DNA of 18,938 nucleotides from an uncultured Bacteroidales bacterium. Its GTDB lineage: Bacteria > Bacteroidota > Bacteroidia > Bacteroidales > UBA932. Location of the stretch: positions 1 to 18,938 of the forward strand of contig URCV01000034.1 in the NCBI GenBank assembly GCA_900546445.1. The letters run 5' to 3'. A program made the translations under genes and the position numbers. The notes below the pieces were generated by a model, which was not told the DNA's origin, searched no databases, and was given only the letters and a program-made list of their open reading frames with translations. Numbering within the stretch: the stretch's first letter is position 1; every line of letters begins with the position of its first letter. Below, in pieces: positions 15,331 to 18,938 of the stretch.

Positions 15331-16749
15331 TTACTGCTGCTTTGAATAAGACAGTTTGTAGCAAGCTACGTGTGCAGCTGCGTTGTCTTCGGCAGGGTCA
15401 GCACCCTTAGCAGCTGAAGAAACATAGATGTATGCTGACTCTCCGTCCACTACGACTGCCATACCTGCATTCTGCTCATAGTTAGTTCCACCGTAGACTT
15501 CAGAATTGTAAAGTCTGAAATCGAATATATAGTTGTCGTTCTCAGGATTCATATCAGCCCACTTGTCAGGGTTGTTGGCATCGAATACGGCAACCTTGGT
15601 TCCACTCCAGCGAGTGTATGCGCACTGGTAAGCAATAGCGAGCCACTCTTCTCCGTTAACCGTGAATGGCTGGTAGTTGAGTATGCGTGGGCCATAGTTA
15701 ACCTGATTGATCTTATAGGTCTCGGTAGGAGTTACCATATGGAATTCAGCGTAAGAAGAATCCTCCTCTCCTGTGTATCTTGTCATACCGAAATAAAGGT
15801 TAGCATCAGGCTCCGTAGAAGTTCTCTTAACCATACAGGTAGACCAATCATCCTTGAATGTAGAGTAACGAGTGATCTTAGGCTCCTTAGAAGGAACACC
15901 ATCGTTAAGTTCCCAGCAGTAGTACTCTCTGGTCTTAGGTGCCGTAGCGTAAACATAAGCCTTACCCTTCTTGAGATCACCGCAGATGCTTGCTCTCTCA
16001 CCTAAGTCCTCAGGAACTGAGATACCCTTCTCATCGTCCGGTACGAAGTCGATTATAGGATCGCTCCAAGTCTTCTTGGCAGGATCGTAAATGAAGAGAC
16101 GGAAGCCTGCACCGTACATATTGTATCTGGTAACTGCAAGACGACCTGCTGCATCTACGTGAATCTGGCACATCATGCTCTGAGGAGTATCGATTTCCTC
16201 AACCTTCTCACCTGTCATTCTGTCGAGAACGAAAATCTTGTTTCCGAGGTTCTGGATACAGTCAAGAACGTATACATACTTCTGGTCAGCTGCGAGGTTG
16301 AGCCAGTGTGTGTATTGGAACTGAAGAGTATTGTTGTCGTGACACCAAACTTTCTCTACCTTAACACGTGGATAAACATATTCTATCTTAATGGTGTTAG
16401 TCTGCTTCGAACCGTCAGCGAAAACCACCGTAATAACGTAAGGCTCAGTGAAGTCGATGATGGAAGGGACTGCAGGATCTGCGTAGCAGTCATTGTCGAA
16501 GCTTGCGTAAGCCTCGAGAGCCGTGATATCTACAGGATCATCATACGATGAAGGAAGCTGGATGATAATCTCCTCGTCAGGAGCGTATGGTCCCTTCTTG
16601 ACAGCACCATATTCGCCTGGTTGCTCAGGGATTTTAACCATAAAGTTCAAAAGACCTTGACCCTTGTTTGTAGGGGTGTTTTCCTTAGGTGTGCAGGCGA
16701 ACAGCGAACATGCCATCAATATACCTGCAAATAGTTTAATGTGTTTCAT
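15331..16749 (-). CDS. DUF5018-like propeller lipoprotein of the SusC/D locus
   Basis: A 472-residue lipoprotein (signal ending LFAC, Cys19, then TPKENTPTN). Residues about 35-135 form a beta-rich region resembling DUF5018 (LLNFMVKIPEQPGEYGAVKK, EEIIIQLPSSYDDPVDITAL, PYVITVVFADGSKQTNTIKI). From about 145 the sequence shows repeated strands typical of a beta-propeller (KYVYVLDCIQNLGNKIFVLD, GRLAVTRYNMYGAGFRLFIY, EWLAIAYQCAY, SAYIYVSSAAKG). Its place directly after SusD is where surface glycan-binding proteins (SusE/F-like or SGBP) are usually encoded, so glycan capture on the cell surface is the likely role; no catalytic motif is visible. It lies 26 bases after the SusD stop. The DUF5018 assignment is from memory of the family and not certain. 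Confidence 0.75.
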   Translation of the reverse strand: MKHIKLFAGILMACSLFACTPKENTPTNKGQGLLNFMVKIPEQPGEYGAVKKGPYAPDEEIIIQLPSSYDDPVDITALEAYASFDNDCYADPAVPSIIDFTEPYVITVVFADGSKQTNTIKIEYVYPRVKVEKVWCHDNNTLQFQYTHWLNLAADQKYVYVLDCIQNLGNKIFVLDRMTGEKVEEIDTPQSMMCQIHVDAAGRLAVTRYNMYGAGFRLFIYDPAKKTWSDPIIDFVPDDEKGISVPEDLGERASICGDLKKGKAYVYATAPKTREYYCWELNDGVPSKEPKITRYSTFKDDWSTCMVKRTSTEPDANLYFGMTRYTGEEDSSYAEFHMVTPTETYKINQVNYGPRILNYQPFTVNGEEWLAIAYQCAYTRWSGTKVAVFDANNPDKWADMNPENDNYIFDFRLYNSEVYGGTNYEQNAGMAVVVDGESAYIYVSSAAKGADPAEDNAAAHVACYKLSYSKQQ

Positions 16750-16775
16750 TTTATGTGAAATTAAGAATTAAGAAA

Positions 16776-18341
16776 TTATTTCCATTCGTCAAATTGTTCC
16801 ATAGCCTCGTTTCTCTGCATCTCTGAAAGAGGTATGGGGAAACGTGCATACTTGTCGTCGTATTTTATGGTCTTGTTGTCTGCAGAGAATACCATATAGG
16901 TTCTTACGCCACCTTCCTCTACAGGTTTGACACCCTTACGCTTCGTGTTGTTCATCGTCTGCTTGATGATACCCCATCTTCTCAAATCCCAGAAGCGGTG
17001 TCCCTCGAAGGCAAATTCCACTGCACATTCGTGCTGAAGGAGTTTCATAAATTCGCTCTTGCTTGAAGCAGAGAGAGGAGTGGTGAAACCTGCTCTCTTC
17101 CTTACCTCGTTCAAGAATGGAAGAGCCTCGTTTACCCTACCGAGCTGTGCCAATGCCTCTGCCCTGATAAGGAGAACCTCTGCATATCTCATATAGTAGA
17201 AAGTAAGGTCGCTCTCGATGAATCCCTCGGTCTGTGAAGGATCGCAAAGTTTGCGCATATAATAACCCGTAGTGGTAGAATTACCGCCAGAAACGATTCC
17301 GTCAGGAGAACCAGGTGTCATATCGAGCGTTCTACCCTTCCAAGTACAACCATCGTAAAGAATTGATGCGTAGAATCTCTTTTCGCGGCCTTCGTATGGA
17401 GCAGCTGCCATAGCGGGGTCATCCCAACTGAAATCGCGGCCGTCGGCCATCTGATACATAGAAACGAGATTCTCGGTAGGGCTTACCTGAGCATAACCGC
17501 CGTCTCCGGGAGGACAGTAGAATTTGTCGAAGGTGTAAGACATAGAAGGATAAGAGAATCCGAATTCTGCGATACTCTCCTTACTTACGCCCTGTACTCT
17601 ACGATATTGGAAAAGCTTTGCGTAATCCGGCTCCAAGTCATAGATACCGAGTTTTTCGATTTCTTCGGCAGATGCTAGAGCCTTGTCATAACGACCTGCG
17701 TAAAGCATAGCGCGAGCCTTGAGTCCATAAGCGGCACCTTTTGTCAACAAACCTGCATCGTTCGTGACAGGAAGATGTGCTATTGCGAAATCCAAGTCTT
17801 CCTCGATGAAGTCCCAGCACTGCTCCGGAGTGCAACGCTCATAATCTTTGGTTCCCATAGGAGGGAGTTCTCTCCAGATTACTACGCTGGCGCCGAAACG
17901 CTTGGCCATCTCGAAATATACGTGGGCACGGAACCATCTAACCTGTGCTTCCAGATAATCACGAAATTCCTGTGAAAGTTCTGTTCCGAACTTGTTCTTA
18001 TTGTCGATGAAACGACACACGTCCAAAGCCCAGCTGTGTCCCCAGCTCCAGTTGTTGAACAACGGGTTAGAGTCCTGACTGACCTTAATGGTTCCATACA
18101 AGAAGTAGTTCTCGTCCGAAGCCGGGTCGTTACTCTTCATAATGTCACTGCAGCAGTCGTCGCTTACTGCGTCGTTATAATAATTACTTCCAAGCAAGGA
18201 ATAGAATTCATTTGCATACATCTGAGCATTTGCCTCGCTTGACCATGCTATCTTTTCCGAATACGATGAAGTCAACTGTGGCTCCATAGAGCAAGCAGAA
18301 ATCAATAGACCTGCCACTAAAATATATCCTATCTTCTTCAT
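16776..18341 (-). CDS. RagB/SusD family outer-membrane nutrient-binding lipoprotein
   Basis: A 521-residue SusD homologue (lipobox ISAC, Cys17) of normal length. Family marks include the early helical segment (EANAQMYANEFYSLL), the LEAQVRWFRAHVYFEMAKRF motif, the TPR-like helices near 160-240 (CWDFIEEDLDFAIAHL, KGAAYGLKARAMLYAGRY), YMRYAEVLLIRAEALAQLG near 390-410 and ECAVEFAFEGHRFWDLRRWG near 450-470. SusD sits as a lid on SusC on the cell surface and binds the glycan or peptide before import. The gene begins six bases after the SusC stop. The ligand cannot be read from the sequence, as the binding face is variable in this family. Confidence 0.97.
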   Translation of the reverse strand: MKKIGYILVAGLLISACSMEPQLTSSYSEKIAWSSEANAQMYANEFYSLLGSNYYNDAVSDDCCSDIMKSNDPASDENYFLYGTIKVSQDSNPLFNNWSWGHSWALDVCRFIDNKNKFGTELSQEFRDYLEAQVRWFRAHVYFEMAKRFGASVVIWRELPPMGTKDYERCTPEQCWDFIEEDLDFAIAHLPVTNDAGLLTKGAAYGLKARAMLYAGRYDKALASAEEIEKLGIYDLEPDYAKLFQYRRVQGVSKESIAEFGFSYPSMSYTFDKFYCPPGDGGYAQVSPTENLVSMYQMADGRDFSWDDPAMAAAPYEGREKRFYASILYDGCTWKGRTLDMTPGSPDGIVSGGNSTTTGYYMRKLCDPSQTEGFIESDLTFYYMRYAEVLLIRAEALAQLGRVNEALPFLNEVRKRAGFTTPLSASSKSEFMKLLQHECAVEFAFEGHRFWDLRRWGIIKQTMNNTKRKGVKPVEEGGVRTYMVFSADNKTIKYDDKYARFPIPLSEMQRNEAMEQFDEWK

Positions 18342-18347
18342 AACTTG

Positions 18348-18938
18348 CTAAAATTTAAGATTTAATCCAAATTCAAACGTCTTTTGCTGTGGATAGTAAC
18401 CCTGGTTTACGTCAGGCATCTCAGGATCCAAGAATGGAAGATGCGAGAGGGTGAACAAGTTACCACCGGCGAAATAAACTCTAAGAGTTTCAAGACCGAG
18501 CGTGCGAAGTAACTTCTCAGGAATGGTGTAACCGAACTGGAGAGACTTCAAACGGCAATATGAACCGTCAACAAGCCACCAAGAAGACATCTTACCACCA
18601 TTGGCACGCTCCTCTATACGAAGTCTTGGGTACTTGGCATTAGTATGATCCGGTGTCCAAGAGTTCTCAACAAGATACTTAGGAGTATTGCCATCGAATG
18701 CGAAAGGCTTAGTATAGAATGTGTTATCATAGATGGCATCCTTATCTCTATAGCAACCACAAAGAGGAATGTCACAAAGAGCTGCACCCTGCAGGAATAC
18801 GTCGAGGTCAAATCCCTTCCAGAAGAAGTTCAAGTTCAAACCGAATACCATTTCAGGAGTACTGCTTCGACCGATAACGGTCTTATCCTGTCCCCAAGTG
18901 ATACGTCCGTCCTTGTTGATGTCGGCAAGCTTGATGTC
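18348..18938 (-). CDS. SusC/RagA family TonB-dependent outer-membrane transporter, C-terminal part
   Basis: Only the last 196 residues are inside the window; the frame is open to the right edge and continues beyond it. The visible part has the SusC C-terminal signatures: DIKLADINKDGRITWGQDKT (the 'D-x-N-x-D-G-x-I' loop), VIGRSSTPEMVFGLNLNFFW, ENSWTPDHTNAKYPRL, WWLVDGSYCRLKSLQFGYTI, a GGNLFTLS strand and the barrel end FEFGLNLKF with a terminal aromatic residue. SusC imports the bound oligosaccharide across the outer membrane using TonB energy. The N-terminal half, any regulator and the operon promoter lie outside the window. Confidence 0.96.
   Translation of the reverse strand, partial: DIKLADINKDGRITWGQDKTVIGRSSTPEMVFGLNLNFFWKGFDLDVFLQGAALCDIPLCGCYRDKDAIYDNTFYTKPFAFDGNTPKYLVENSWTPDHTNAKYPRLRIEERANGGKMSSWWLVDGSYCRLKSLQFGYTIPEKLLRTLGLETLRVYFAGGNLFTLSHLPFLDPEMPDVNQGYYPQQKTFEFGLNLKF

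Overview
The window reads as a chromosomal piece of a Bacteroidota bacterium, most likely of the order Bacteroidales. The evidence is a SusC/SusD pair, a NigD-like lipoprotein, an ECF sigma factor paired with a beta-barrel anti-sigma protein, many lipobox signal peptides, A-rich translation starts without strong Shine-Dalgarno sequences, and a TAnnTTTG-type promoter element. I cannot name a genus. No rRNA, tRNA, CRISPR array, transposase or phage gene is visible.

Layout. Positions 1-488 hold an AT-rich tandem array with a 119-bp unit, cut by the left edge. A plus-strand operon follows (557-6574): an exported tricorn-type S41 protease, a soluble dolichol-phosphate-mannose-synthase-like GT2 enzyme, and the RNA-binding protein Tex, each overlapping the next. 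Everything else is on the minus strand. A ClC chloride channel/exchanger with two CBS domains overlaps the 3' end of tex by 12 bp and overlaps a small acidic-tailed protein of unknown function at its own start.

Further right, and read from right to left, is a polysaccharide-utilisation-type locus: SusC (C-terminal part only), SusD, a DUF5018-like propeller lipoprotein, two DUF4434 TIM-barrel lipoproteins (one with an extra N-terminal carbohydrate-binding-like domain) and a lipid-anchored calcineurin-like phosphoesterase. The last three overlap or nearly touch, so they are probably translationally coupled. A NigD-like lipoprotein follows, then an ECF sigma factor and a protein whose architecture matches the dual membrane-spanning anti-sigma (Dma) family: cytoplasmic sigma-binding segment, inner-membrane helix, repeat-bearing periplasmic linker and a predicted outer-membrane barrel in one chain.

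Working model (inference). SusC/D and the surface lipoproteins capture a glycan, the DUF4434 proteins cleave it, and the phosphoesterase may remove phosphate from a decorated substrate. No classical CAZyme family is recognisable in the visible part, so the substrate is unknown. The sigma/Dma pair may sense envelope state; whether it controls the neighbouring locus is open. The most interesting items are the CAZyme-less locus and the Dma-like pair with its 18-bp linker repeat. The 119-bp array is the least explained sequence.
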